NCBI GenBank assembly: GCA_051000715.1
Contig: JBPCOB010000078.1
Span: forward strand, 1 to 26,782
DNA from: JBPCOB01 sp051000715
GTDB taxonomy: Bacteria; Actinomycetota; Actinomycetes; JALYNC01
Direction: 5' to 3'
Length of the DNA stretch: 26,782 nucleotides
Every line of letters starts with the position of its first letter. The first letter of the stretch is position 1. The notes under the pieces are model-generated. The model did no database searches. It saw only the letters and a program-made list of their open reading frames with translations, and was not told the DNA's origin. This document shows, one piece after another, positions 1 to 7,137 of the stretch. The position numbers were made by a program, and so were the translations under genes.

Positions 1-1
1 C

Positions 2-598
2 AGCCACGCCGGCCAGTCCTGCATCTCGACCCAGCGTGTCTTCGTGCACGAGGACGTGGCTGACGACTACCTCGATGCGCTGCTCCCGCGGGTCGAATCG
101 CTGGTGCTCGGCGATCCGTTCGACGAGGCCACCGACGTGTCCAGCCTGATCAGCGCGGGCGACGTGGAGCGGGTGGCCGGCTGGCTGGCCGAGGCCGCGG
201 CGAGTGGCGCCAAGGTCCTCACCGGCGGAGAGCGGGACGGGTCCTGCCTGCGACCCGCGGTGGTGGCCGAGGTCACCCGCGACATGAAGCTGCAGTGCGA
301 GGAGATCTTCGGGCCGGTGGTGACGGTCACCCGGTTCCGCGACTTCGACGACGCGCTTGCGATGGCCAACGACTCCAAGTTCGGTCTGCAGGCCGGCGTC
401 TACACCCGCGACATCGGCAAGGCGCTGAGAGCGGCGGCGACCCTGGAGTACGGCGGCGTACTGATCAACGAGGTGCCGACCACCCGGGTCGACCAGCAGC
501 CCTACGGCGGGGTCAAGGACTCCGGCAATACCCGTGAGGGACCGGCGTACGCGATCGAGGAGATGACCGAGATCCGCCTGGTCAGCGTCCAGGCCTGA
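2..598 (+). CDS. Aldehyde dehydrogenase, C-terminal part (gene cut by window start)
   Basis: The frame is open from base 2, so the gene begins upstream and only about 198 C-terminal residues are visible. The visible part starts within the catalytic loop: the G-Q-S-C-I-S motif (Cys codon at 20-22) is the ALDH thiol nucleophile. It is followed by the family motif E-E-I-F-G-P-V (about 300-320) and the C-terminal K-D-S-G-N-T-R-E-G signature (about 517-541). Enzymes of this family oxidise aldehydes to acids with NAD(P)+. Substrate cannot be told from this fragment. The GTG at 44 lies inside the domain and is not a real start. Family assignment is secure; specificity is unknown. Confidence 0.93.
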   Translation, partial: SHAGQSCISTQRVFVHEDVADDYLDALLPRVESLVLGDPFDEATDVSSLISAGDVERVAGWLAEAAASGAKVLTGGERDGSCLRPAVVAEVTRDMKLQCEEIFGPVVTVTRFRDFDDALAMANDSKFGLQAGVYTRDIGKALRAAATLEYGGVLINEVPTTRVDQQPYGGVKDSGNTREGPAYAIEEMTEIRLVSVQA

Positions 599-609
599 CG
601 ACGGTCCGG

Positions 610-738
610 CTACCGCTCCACCTGCCGTGCGCCGACGCTCCGAATCCGGCGGCCGGCTGTACGCGGCCCGGCTTCGAGGACCCGCAGGCTGCCAGCAGCA
701 GCAGTTCGGGTGAGGGCGAACGCTGCTCTTCGAGTCAT
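610..738 (-). CDS. Possible 42-residue ORF or gene remnant
   Basis: An ATG at 738-736 is preceded by a good Shine-Dalgarno (GGAGG, 5 bases away) and opens 42 codons rich in Arg and Ala, ending in TAG at 610-612. No family is recognised. The start (M-T-R-R-A-A-F..., then a G-x-L-R-V-x-E stretch) vaguely recalls the N-terminus of zinc-dependent alcohol dehydrogenases, so this could be the stump of a decayed gene whose promoter and operator (798-813) survive. It could equally be non-coding. It lies tail-to-tail with the aldehyde dehydrogenase. Confidence 0.2.
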   Translation of the reverse strand: MTRRAAFALTRTAAAGSLRVLEAGPRTAGRRIRSVGARQVER

Positions 739-797
739 TGCGACCTCCGGCTTCGAGCCCCAGGCGCAGTGCTGCCAACTAGAAGCTATCACCTAGA

Positions 798-813
798 CTG
801 TCTGGACAGACAG
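798..813. promoter_or_regulatory. Perfect palindrome, TetR-type operator candidate
   Basis: CTGTCTG-GA-CAGACAG has two perfect 7-base arms around a 2-base centre. Length and composition fit operators bound by TetR/AcrR-family dimers. On the minus strand it lies about 60 bases upstream of the small ORF at 610-738. No TetR-family gene is visible in this window; the nearest regulator is a PadR protein, which usually binds other motifs. The symmetry is seen; the binding protein is inference. Confidence 0.45.
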
Positions 814-851
814 ATCACGGGTTTCAACGAGGGCGATCGACCATCGTGGCG

Positions 852-1502
852 TCAGGGAGGGGTCGAGCCGTGCGGATCACAGCGGTCGGCGACCCAGGTG
901 CACCACGCCACGGCTTCGCGTGCCGCTCCGGTGCCCCGGACCAGAGTGGCGTAGGTGGCGAACGCCGGGCTGGCGAATCGGTCCAGCTCCGCGCCGCAGC
1001 GCTCGCGCAGTGCCGCGAGCTCGGACTCCCACTGGGTGAGCGTCCGGCGGTGCTCGCCAGCCTGCGCCCGGAACAGCTCGGCGGCCTTGGCCGGGTCGGC
1101 GAGCCACAGCGAGTAGGTCTTGAGGACCAGCTCGTCGCGCGGGATCCGTGGGGGCGGCGGGGTGACGACCCAACGGGCCAGCCGTTCCAGTCCGGCCTCG
1201 GTGATGCGGTAGCGCTTCTTCGTACGCCGGCCGCTGCTGGCCACGGTGGTGTGGGTCACCAGCCCGGCAGTGTCCAGGCTGGCGAGCATCGGGTAGATCT
1301 GGCTGTGTGCCGCCTGCCAGTAGTAGCTGATCGGCCTCCGCAGCCGGGCGGTGATGTCGTAGCCGGTGAGGTCGTCGCGGGCCAGCGCGCTCAGGATCGC
1401 ATAGCCCAGGGTCGGCAGCTCGTCTTCCTCACCGGGCGACCGAGCGCTGGGCGGTGTGCCGCTGGCCACGGCCGGCAGTCTGGCAGGCCGACCAGCCGGC
1501 AT
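852..1502 (-). CDS. PadR-family transcriptional regulator
   Basis: The protein carries a PadR winged-helix domain, with L-P-T-L-G-Y-A-I-L-S-A-L at its start. An H-S-Q-I-Y-P-M-L segment forms the recognition region, then a G-R-R-T-K-K-R-Y-R-I-T-E-A-G wing, and a helical C-terminal half of the Vir_act_alpha_C type (about 90 residues) that normally forms the dimer. The start is uncertain: ATG at 1502 gives 216 aa, GTG at 1469 gives 205 aa, and neither has a convincing Shine-Dalgarno. The region before the wHTH is low complexity. The gene is divergent from the lipoprotein hydrolase starting at 1523, so it probably regulates that promoter or its own. Ligand unknown. Confidence 0.85.
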   Translation of the reverse strand: MPAGRPARLPAVASGTPPSARSPGEEDELPTLGYAILSALARDDLTGYDITARLRRPISYYWQAAHSQIYPMLASLDTAGLVTHTTVASSGRRTKKRYRITEAGLERLARWVVTPPPPRIPRDELVLKTYSLWLADPAKAAELFRAQAGEHRRTLTQWESELAALRERCGAELDRFASPAFATYATLVRGTGAAREAVAWCTWVADRCDPHGSTPP

Positions 1503-1522
1503 GGACAGAGAGGCGTACGCCG

Positions 1523-2365
1523 GTGAGCCGGCCGCGCGGCGGCGGCCGCCGGCTACTGCTGATCGCGCTGGCACTGGTCACCGGTTGTGCCGGCGAAACG
1601 GATGGATCCGCGGTCAAGTCCCCGGCCGACGCGACCTCATCGAATCGCGCCGCGGCTCGTCCGGCACCGCCCGGCGAGAGCCTGGCAGCCGACGACGGTT
1701 GCCTGCAATCCGGTGAGCGGCCGGTGCACTTCCCGGCACAGGACGGCTCGCCGCTGGCCGGGGTGCTCGTCGGCCGGGGCACCACGGCCGTCATCGCGGC
1801 CCACATGGTGACCAGCAACGCTTGCGAATGGCTGCCCTTCGCGCGACGGCTGGCCGCCCGAAAGGTGCTCGTGCTTGCCTACGACACCCGGGGCGACGGC
1901 GTGTCCCCCTCCGGGCTCGACATCTCCCGGGTCGACCTCGACATGCCGGGCGCGGTCGCCTTCCTCCGGGGGCGCGGCGTCACCCGGATCGTTCTCGCCG
2001 GTGCGTCCGCCGGCGGCACCGACGCCCTGGTCGCCGCCGCGACGGTCTCCCCGCCCGTCGACGGCGTCGTCGCGCTCTCGGCCGCCACGGTCATCGGCCC
2101 CCAGGCAGACGCGGCTGCGACCGCTCCGCGGCTGGCCGCTCCCACCCTGATCATGGCGGCCGCAGGGGACGCGAGCAGCCCGGACGACGCTCGGACTATC
2201 TACGCGGCCACCGCCAGTCGCGACAAGAAGCTCTCTATCGTGCCGGGAAGTAGCCACGGGACCCACCTGCTCGACGACCCCACCTACGGCCACGTCTACG
2301 CCGACCAGGTCGAGGCCTGGATCCTGAGCCACCTGGCCGCTCGGGGCGTGAATCAGAGGCCGTAG
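1523..2365 (+). CDS. Alpha/beta-hydrolase lipoprotein
   Basis: Translation from GTG at 1523 (GAGAGG about 10 bases upstream) gives 280 aa beginning with an Arg-rich n-region, a short hydrophobic stretch and the lipobox L-V-T-G-C (Cys22), so the mature protein should be lipid-anchored outside the membrane. The mature part is an alpha/beta hydrolase of dienelactone-hydrolase type: nucleophile elbow G-A-S-A-G, an Asp in the A-A-A-G-D-A-S-S-P-D-D stretch, and the catalytic His in G-S-S-H-G-T-H. Substrate unknown. An earlier in-frame start at 1454 would run into the PadR gene and add a non-signal-like N-terminus, so it is rejected. The 3' end overlaps the converging oxidoreductase by 13 bases. Confidence 0.85.
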   Translation: MSRPRGGGRRLLLIALALVTGCAGETDGSAVKSPADATSSNRAAARPAPPGESLAADDGCLQSGERPVHFPAQDGSPLAGVLVGRGTTAVIAAHMVTSNACEWLPFARRLAARKVLVLAYDTRGDGVSPSGLDISRVDLDMPGAVAFLRGRGVTRIVLAGASAGGTDALVAAATVSPPVDGVVALSAATVIGPQADAAATAPRLAAPTLIMAAAGDASSPDDARTIYAATASRDKKLSIVPGSSHGTHLLDDPTYGHVYADQVEAWILSHLAARGVNQRP

Positions 2366-3774
2366 GCCTCCAGCAGCCGCAGCCAGACCTCGCTGACCGT
2401 GGGAAACGCCGGCACCGCGTGCCACAACCGATCCAGCGGCACCTCGCCGACGATGGCGACGGTCGCGGCGTGCACTAGTTCGGCGGTGTCCTGGCCGACA
2501 AAGGTGGCCCCGATAACCACCCGGCGGCTCTGGTCGATCACCAGTTGGGCGCGGCCGGCGTACCCGTCGGCGAGCAGGCTGGCGCCCGACACTGAGCCGA
2601 TGTCGTACTCCACGACCCGGACGTCGAGCCCGGCGCCGCGAGCCTCCGCCTCGGTCCGGCCGACCGCGCAGACCTGCGGGTCGGTGAAGACCACCTGCGG
2701 TACGGCGACGTCGTCGGCGACGTCATGGAAGCGGGGGTGCGTTGTGTCGTGGCCGGCGGCGCGGGCCGCAATCACGTCGCCGGCGATGCGCGCCTGGGAC
2801 TTGCCCATGTGGGTGAGCAGGCTGCGGCCGTTGGCGTCGCCGACGGCGTACAGCCAGCCTTCCGGTACGCCGGTCGCCCGGCAGGTGTCGTCGACTTCGA
2901 CGTAGCGGCCGGGCTCCAGCCCGACCGTCTCCAGGCCCACGTCGGCGGTTCCCGGCCGACGGCCGAGCGCGGCCAGCAGCTCGTCGCCGGCCACCGTGGA
3001 CCCGTCCGAGAGCGTGACGGTCACCTCCCCGCCCGGTTCCGACCGGTCCACCGACGTCGCGGTCACGCCGGTACGCACGTCGATCCCGTCGGCGGTCATC
3101 GCGTCGGTGAGCAGCCGGCTGGCGAAGTCCGGGTAGCGCGGCAGCAGCCGAGGCCCTCGTTCGACCACGGTGACCTGCTCGGCTCCGAGGCCACGGAACG
3201 CCTGGGCCATCTCCACCGCGACCACGCCGCCGCCCAGGATCACCAGCCGGCGCGGGACCGTGTCGGTCGTCGTCGCCTCGCGATTGGTCCACGGCTTCGC
3301 CTCGGCCAGTCCCGGGATCGGTGGCAGTGCCGCCGTCGTGCCGGTCGCCAGCACGACGGCCTGCCGGGCGGTGATCTCCGTCGTACCGCCGTCCGCCAGT
3401 TCGACCGCAACAGTGCGCTCGTCGCAGAGCCGACCGCGACCGCGAAGGAGATCCGCGGGTACGCCGGCGAGCCACCCCACCTGCCCTGTGTCGTCACCGC
3501 GGCCGGTGAAGGCGTCCCGGCGCTTGAGCGCGGCGGCGGCGTCCGCCGGGCCGGTCACCGCCTCGGCCGCGCCGGGAAGGCGGCGGGCCGCTGCCACCAG
3601 CTCCACCGGCCGCAGCAACGCCTTGCTCGGGATGCAGGCGAAGTACGAGCACTCGCCGCCGAGAAGCCGCTCCTCCACCACCACCGCGGTGAGACCACCC
3701 CGCACGGCCCGGTCCACCACGTTCTCGCCCGCCGGGCCGCCGCCGATCACCACGACGTCGTAGCTGTCCGTCAT
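2353..3774 (-). CDS. FAD-dependent pyridine nucleotide-disulfide oxidoreductase (class I, Lpd/MerA-like)
   Basis: A 473-residue flavoprotein. An N-terminal FAD Rossmann motif (V-I-G-G-G-P-A-G, residues 9-16) is followed by the redox-active disulfide motif G-G-E-C-S-Y-F-A-C-I-P-S-K (Cys42 and Cys47, canonical CxxxxC spacing). A second G-G-G-V-V-A-V-E nucleotide fold sits mid-protein, and the C-terminal dimerisation domain ends with H-A-V-P-A-F-P-T-V-S-E. The start at 3774 is fixed by GGGAGGAG just upstream; an open extension to 3969 would cover the divergent promoter region. The G-E-C-S-Y variant is typical of an actinobacterial subgroup of unknown electron acceptor, so lipoamide dehydrogenase, mercuric reductase or mycothione reductase activity should not be assumed. 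It shares an 88-base divergent promoter region with the exporter gene at 3863. Confidence 0.9.
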   Translation of the reverse strand: MTDSYDVVVIGGGPAGENVVDRAVRGGLTAVVVEERLLGGECSYFACIPSKALLRPVELVAAARRLPGAAEAVTGPADAAAALKRRDAFTGRGDDTGQVGWLAGVPADLLRGRGRLCDERTVAVELADGGTTEITARQAVVLATGTTAALPPIPGLAEAKPWTNREATTTDTVPRRLVILGGGVVAVEMAQAFRGLGAEQVTVVERGPRLLPRYPDFASRLLTDAMTADGIDVRTGVTATSVDRSEPGGEVTVTLSDGSTVAGDELLAALGRRPGTADVGLETVGLEPGRYVEVDDTCRATGVPEGWLYAVGDANGRSLLTHMGKSQARIAGDVIAARAAGHDTTHPRFHDVADDVAVPQVVFTDPQVCAVGRTEAEARGAGLDVRVVEYDIGSVSGASLLADGYAGRAQLVIDQSRRVVIGATFVGQDTAELVHAATVAIVGEVPLDRLWHAVPAFPTVSEVWLRLLEAYGL

Positions 3775-3824
3775 GCTCCTCCCTCGCTTCCACTCGATCG
3801 CTGCACGGGACTTTCCCACGAACG

Positions 3825-3838
3825 GCCGCAGTTGCGGC
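3825..3838. promoter_or_regulatory. Palindrome in divergent promoter region
   Basis: GCCGCA-GT-TGCGGC is a perfect 6-base inverted repeat with a 2-base centre, midway between the start of the oxidoreductase (3774, minus) and the drug-exporter gene (3863, plus). Its position would allow one bound regulator to control both promoters. No convincing -10/-35 pair was recognised, so this is a candidate operator only. Confidence 0.3.
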
Positions 3839-3862
3839 AGGGACGACGACTTAGGGGGTGAC

Positions 3863-5317
3863 ATGGCGGACGCGCCCGAGGTCGCGTACGGCTCGCCGGC
3901 GGGCCGCTGGATCCTCCTGGCAACGGTCCTCGGGTCCGGTGTCGCTTTTCTGGACGGCACGATCGTCAACGTCGCGCTACCCCGGATCGGGACCGATCTT
4001 TCGGCCGGCTTCAGCGCGCTGCAGTGGGTGCTCGACGGCTACCTGCTGACCCTCGGGTCGCTGGTGCTGGTAGGAGGTGCCCTCGGAGACCTATACGGGC
4101 GGCGGCGCATCTTCGTGACCGGCCTCGTCTGCTTCGGCCTGGCCTCGGTGGGCTGCGGGCTGGCCCCCAGCGCCGGGGTGCTGATCGGCGCGCGGGCGGT
4201 GCAGGGCGCGGCAGCCGCGCTGTTGGTGCCCGGCAGCCTGGCGATCCTGTCGTCGGCGTACGGCCCGGCCGACCGAGGCCGAGCGATCGGTGCCTGGTCC
4301 GGGCTGGCCGGCATTGCCGGGGCGCTGGGTCCGTTCGTGGGCGGCTACCTGGTCGACGCGGCGTCCTGGCGGTGGGCGTTCCTCATCAACGTGCCGCTGA
4401 TCGCGGTGGCCGTCGCGGTGGCGGTCCGGCACGTGCCGGAGACCCGCGACCCGGCGTACGACGGCATGCCGGCCCTGGAGCGACTGGACCTGCCGGGAGC
4501 AGTGACGGGGGCGGCGGGCCTGGCCCTCTGCGTGTATCCGCTGATCGAGGCCGGCCGGCTGAGTGGTGCCGCCATGGCGGTGCTGCTCGCCGCCGGCGTT
4601 GCCTGCCTCGGCGCCTTCGTGCTGGTGGAGGGGCGCCGCCGACACCCGATGCTGCCGCTCGGCCTGTTCCGGTCCCGGGCCTTCACGGTGGCGAACCTTG
4701 TCACGTTCGTGGTGTACGGCGCGCTCGGTGGCGCGCTGTTCCTGGTGTCGATCGAGCTGCAGACCCAGCTGGGCTACTCCGCGCTGGAGTCCGGCGCGGC
4801 ACTGATCCCGGTCACCGTGCTGCTGCTGGCGTTCTCCTCGCGGGTGGGGGGGCTGATGAGCCGCACCGGGGCTCGGCCGCTGCTGACCGCCGGCCCGCTG
4901 CTGGCCTCGGCCGGGCTGGTGCTGATGGTGCGGATCGCGCCAGGCGCGACCTATCTCACCGGGGTGCTGCCCGGCATCGTGGTGTTCGGCCTCGGCATGA
5001 CGTTGGTCGTTGCCCCGATCACCTCGACCGCGCTGGGTGCCGTCGACGCGAATCGGTCAGGGGTCGCCTCCGGAGTCAACAACGCGGTGGCCCGGGTGGC
5101 GGCTCTGCTGGCGGTCGCGCTGCTACCCCTGGCGGCCGGACTGGCCGGCGACCCGCGCGGCTCGTTCACCGATGGCGTCCACCGGGCGCTGCTGATGGCG
5201 GCTGCCCTGTGCGGCGGCGGCGGACTGCTTGCGCTGGTGGGACTGCCCTCGATCCACCGCTCCGCCCGCTGCGCGACGGTCGCCGGGGTGCACGCGGCGG
5301 ATAGCGTCCAGGTGTGA
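3863..5317 (+). CDS. MFS drug exporter, DHA2 family (14 TM, EmrB/QacA type)
   Basis: A 484-residue integral membrane protein with about 14 hydrophobic segments, the size usual for DHA2 proton-driven multidrug exporters. Diagnostic motifs are D1 in TM1 (L-D-G-T-I-V-N-V-A-L-P-R-I), motif A between TM2 and TM3 (L-G-D-L-Y-G-R-R-R) and motif C in TM5 (G-x4-G-P-F-V-G-G). The start ATG at 3863 follows AGGGGGTG. The stop codon overlaps the GTG start of the next gene by 4 bases (GTGA at 5314-5317), so exporter and oxidoreductase are translationally coupled. Substrate unknown. Confidence 0.93.
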   Translation: MADAPEVAYGSPAGRWILLATVLGSGVAFLDGTIVNVALPRIGTDLSAGFSALQWVLDGYLLTLGSLVLVGGALGDLYGRRRIFVTGLVCFGLASVGCGLAPSAGVLIGARAVQGAAAALLVPGSLAILSSAYGPADRGRAIGAWSGLAGIAGALGPFVGGYLVDAASWRWAFLINVPLIAVAVAVAVRHVPETRDPAYDGMPALERLDLPGAVTGAAGLALCVYPLIEAGRLSGAAMAVLLAAGVACLGAFVLVEGRRRHPMLPLGLFRSRAFTVANLVTFVVYGALGGALFLVSIELQTQLGYSALESGAALIPVTVLLLAFSSRVGGLMSRTGARPLLTAGPLLASAGLVLMVRIAPGATYLTGVLPGIVVFGLGMTLVVAPITSTALGAVDANRSGVASGVNNAVARVAALLAVALLPLAAGLAGDPRGSFTDGVHRALLMAAALCGGGGLLALVGLPSIHRSARCATVAGVHAADSVQV

Positions 5318-6216
5318 CCGCGCTTTCCCTTCCGCTCGGCCGGGTCGGCATCTGGACCGGTCAGCTGGACTTCGCGCCGGCTCCCGACGTACGGGCGGCT
5401 GTCCGCGAGCTCGAGGCCCTCGGCTACGGCGCCCTGTGGACCGGCGAGGCGGTGGGGCGGGAGGTGCTCACCGCGGCACAGTTACTGCTAGCCGCCACCG
5501 GCCGGCTCGTGATCGCCACCGGCATCGCCAACATCTGGGCACGTGACGCGCTGGCCATGGCCGCCGGGCAGTCCGCGCTCGCAGAGGCCTATCCGGACCG
5601 GTTCCTCCTCGGCATCGGGGTCAGCCACGCGCCGCTGCTCGCCGTACGCGAGAAGGACTACGACAAGCCGCTGGCGTACATGCGGTCCTACCTCGACGCG
5701 ATGGACCGCGGTCGCGACGTCTACCGCGCGGTGCCGCCGCGCGCGCCGGCACCCACGGTGCTCGCCGCGCTGGGGCCGAAGATGCTCGAGCTCGCCGCGG
5801 CGCGTACGGACGGGGCACACACCTACTTCGTGCCGCCGGAGCACACCGCGGCCGCTCGCGAGCGGCTGGGTCCGGGCAAGCTGCTAGCGCCGGAGCAGGT
5901 GGCGGTGCTGGAGAGCGATCCGGTGGTGGCCCGCGAGATCGCCCGCCGGCACACCACGTCGTACCTGCGGCTGGCCAACTACCGCAACAACCTCAAGCGG
6001 TACGGCTTCGAAGATGCCGACTTCGCCCACGGCGGTACCGACCGGCTGGTCGACACGATCGCGGTCTGGGGCGAGGAGGCCGCGGTCCGGGCCCGGGTGC
6101 AAGCCCACCTGGACGCCGGTGCGGACCACGTGGCCGTGCAGGTGCTGGGCGCCGACCGTCGCGGGCTGCCGCGCGAGCAGTGGCGACGGCTGGCGCCGGC
6201 GCTGCTCGACCTGTGA
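5314..6216 (+). CDS. LLM-class F420-dependent oxidoreductase
   Basis: A 300-residue luciferase-like monooxygenase fold protein. The start G-R-V-G-I-W-T-G with L-E-A-L-G-Y-G-A-L-W-T-G-E, the core T-G-I-A-N-I-W-A-R-D-A and the F-L-L-G-I-G-V-S-H strand match the actinobacterial Rv0953c-like LLM subfamily (TIGR03620 type). Known LLM proteins of this type use coenzyme F420 in hydride transfer to or from small organic molecules; substrate is unknown here. The GTG start lies within the stop of the exporter gene, indicating coupled translation and possibly a joint role, such as modification and export of a toxic compound (inference). Confidence 0.88.
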   Translation: MTALSLPLGRVGIWTGQLDFAPAPDVRAAVRELEALGYGALWTGEAVGREVLTAAQLLLAATGRLVIATGIANIWARDALAMAAGQSALAEAYPDRFLLGIGVSHAPLLAVREKDYDKPLAYMRSYLDAMDRGRDVYRAVPPRAPAPTVLAALGPKMLELAAARTDGAHTYFVPPEHTAAARERLGPGKLLAPEQVAVLESDPVVAREIARRHTTSYLRLANYRNNLKRYGFEDADFAHGGTDRLVDTIAVWGEEAAVRARVQAHLDAGADHVAVQVLGADRRGLPREQWRRLAPALLDL

Positions 6217-6233
6217 CCCCGGTACGCCGACAA

Positions 6234-6249
6234 CCGCGCCGCCGCGCGG
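6234..6249. terminator. Hairpin between convergent genes
   Basis: CCGCGC-CGCC-GCGCGG forms a 6-base GC-only stem with a 4-base loop in the 33-base gap between the convergent LLM oxidoreductase and ABC operon, followed on the plus strand by CTACTTTG. It is placed to end transcription from both sides, but lacks a real T tract. Confidence 0.4.
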
Positions 6250-7137
6250 CTACTTTGCCCGGGGCCGTTCCCAGCCGCTCCCGGCCGTCGTCCGCGGCCG
6301 GTCGCCGTCCGCCCGCTCGGCACGATCCGCTGCGCTAGGCCGCCGCCACTCGGCTGCCACCACCGGCGGGGCGGCTGGCTCTGGTGGGAGCGGTGGCTGC
6401 GCCGCCGGCTCGAGGATCGGGTCGGGAGCGAAGCCGTCCGTGATGAGCGGCTCTTCGTCCTCGGCGTACGGCGGCGACGGCTCGGCGGCGGCCAGCCGGC
6501 CGTCAACCAGGCGGAACTCTCGGTCGCAGGCGTCGGCCACCTCCCGGTCGTGGCTCGCCAACATCACGATCCGGCCGCGGCGCGCCTCGGCCAGAAGCAG
6601 GCCGAGGATCCGCTCGCGGTTGCCGGCGTCGAGCTCGGCGGTGGGCTCGTCAGCCAGCACGACTTCCGGGTTCGCAACCAGGGCGCGGGCCACCGCCACC
6701 CGCTGCTGCTGTCCGCCGGAGAGCTCCTCCACGAGGTGGTCGGCCACCTCTGCCATGCCCACCAGGTCAAGCATCGCCTGCGCTCGCTGGAGCACCTCGG
6801 CGGCCGCCAGCCCCCGGGCCTGCAGCACCAGCTCGACGTTCTCCGCCGCAGTGAGAACCGACACGAGTCCGTAGCCCTGGAGGATCAACCCGTACCGCTG
6901 TCGTAGCGTCGGGCCGCCCGGCCAGACCGGGGCGCCGGCCAGCCGGACCACGCCCGAGGTCGGGCGCTCCAGCCCGGCGAGCAGCGCCAACAGGCTGGAC
7001 TTGCCCGAACCGGACGGCCCGGTGACCGCGACTGCCTCGCCGGCGTACGCCGTCAGCGTCACGTCGGCGAGGATCACCCGCCCGGCCCGGACGTAGCCGA
7101 CCTCGACTGCCGACAACTCGCCCAGCGGCCCGCTCAC
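6250..7137 (-). CDS. ABC transporter ATP-binding protein 2, with Pro/Glu/Ala-rich tail
   Basis: A 295-residue MacB/LolD-type ATPase: Walker A G-P-S-G-S-G-K-S (residues 40-47), a Q-loop near I-L-Q-G-Y-G, signature L-S-G-G-Q-Q-Q-R, Walker B V-V-L-A-D-E-P-T-A-E-L-D, then a switch His in A-S-H-D-R-E. After the nucleotide-binding domain (about 215 residues) comes a low-complexity tail of about 79 residues, acidic and Pro-rich first, then Arg-rich, likely disordered; ordinary LolD-like proteins end near residue 220-240. The GTG start at 7137 overlaps the stop of ATPase 1 by 4 bases (GTGA), so a longer upstream reading in this frame is excluded. It is the last gene of the three-gene operon. Confidence 0.9.
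   Translation of the reverse strand: MSGPLGELSAVEVGYVRAGRVILADVTLTAYAGEAVAVTGPSGSGKSSLLALLAGLERPTSGVVRLAGAPVWPGGPTLRQRYGLILQGYGLVSVLTAAENVELVLQARGLAAAEVLQRAQAMLDLVGMAEVADHLVEELSGGQQQRVAVARALVANPEVVLADEPTAELDAGNRERILGLLLAEARRGRIVMLASHDREVADACDREFRLVDGRLAAAEPSPPYAEDEEPLITDGFAPDPILEPAAQPPLPPEPAAPPVVAAEWRRPSAADRAERADGDRPRTTAGSGWERPRAK

Noticed and set aside
3816..3827. GGGACTTTCCC word between the oxidoreductase and exporter genes
   Set aside because: It resembles a eukaryotic NF-kB site, which has no meaning here; the imperfect symmetry is weaker than the palindrome at 3825-3838.
2725..3861. Plus-strand open frame of 378 codons
   Set aside because: Antisense to the FAD oxidoreductase, which has complete motifs; the plus frame is Arg/Gly/His-rich and shows no family features.
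3775..3969. Upstream extension of the FAD oxidoreductase frame
   Set aside because: A strong ribosome site precedes the ATG at 3774, and the extension would cover the divergent promoters and the start of the exporter gene.
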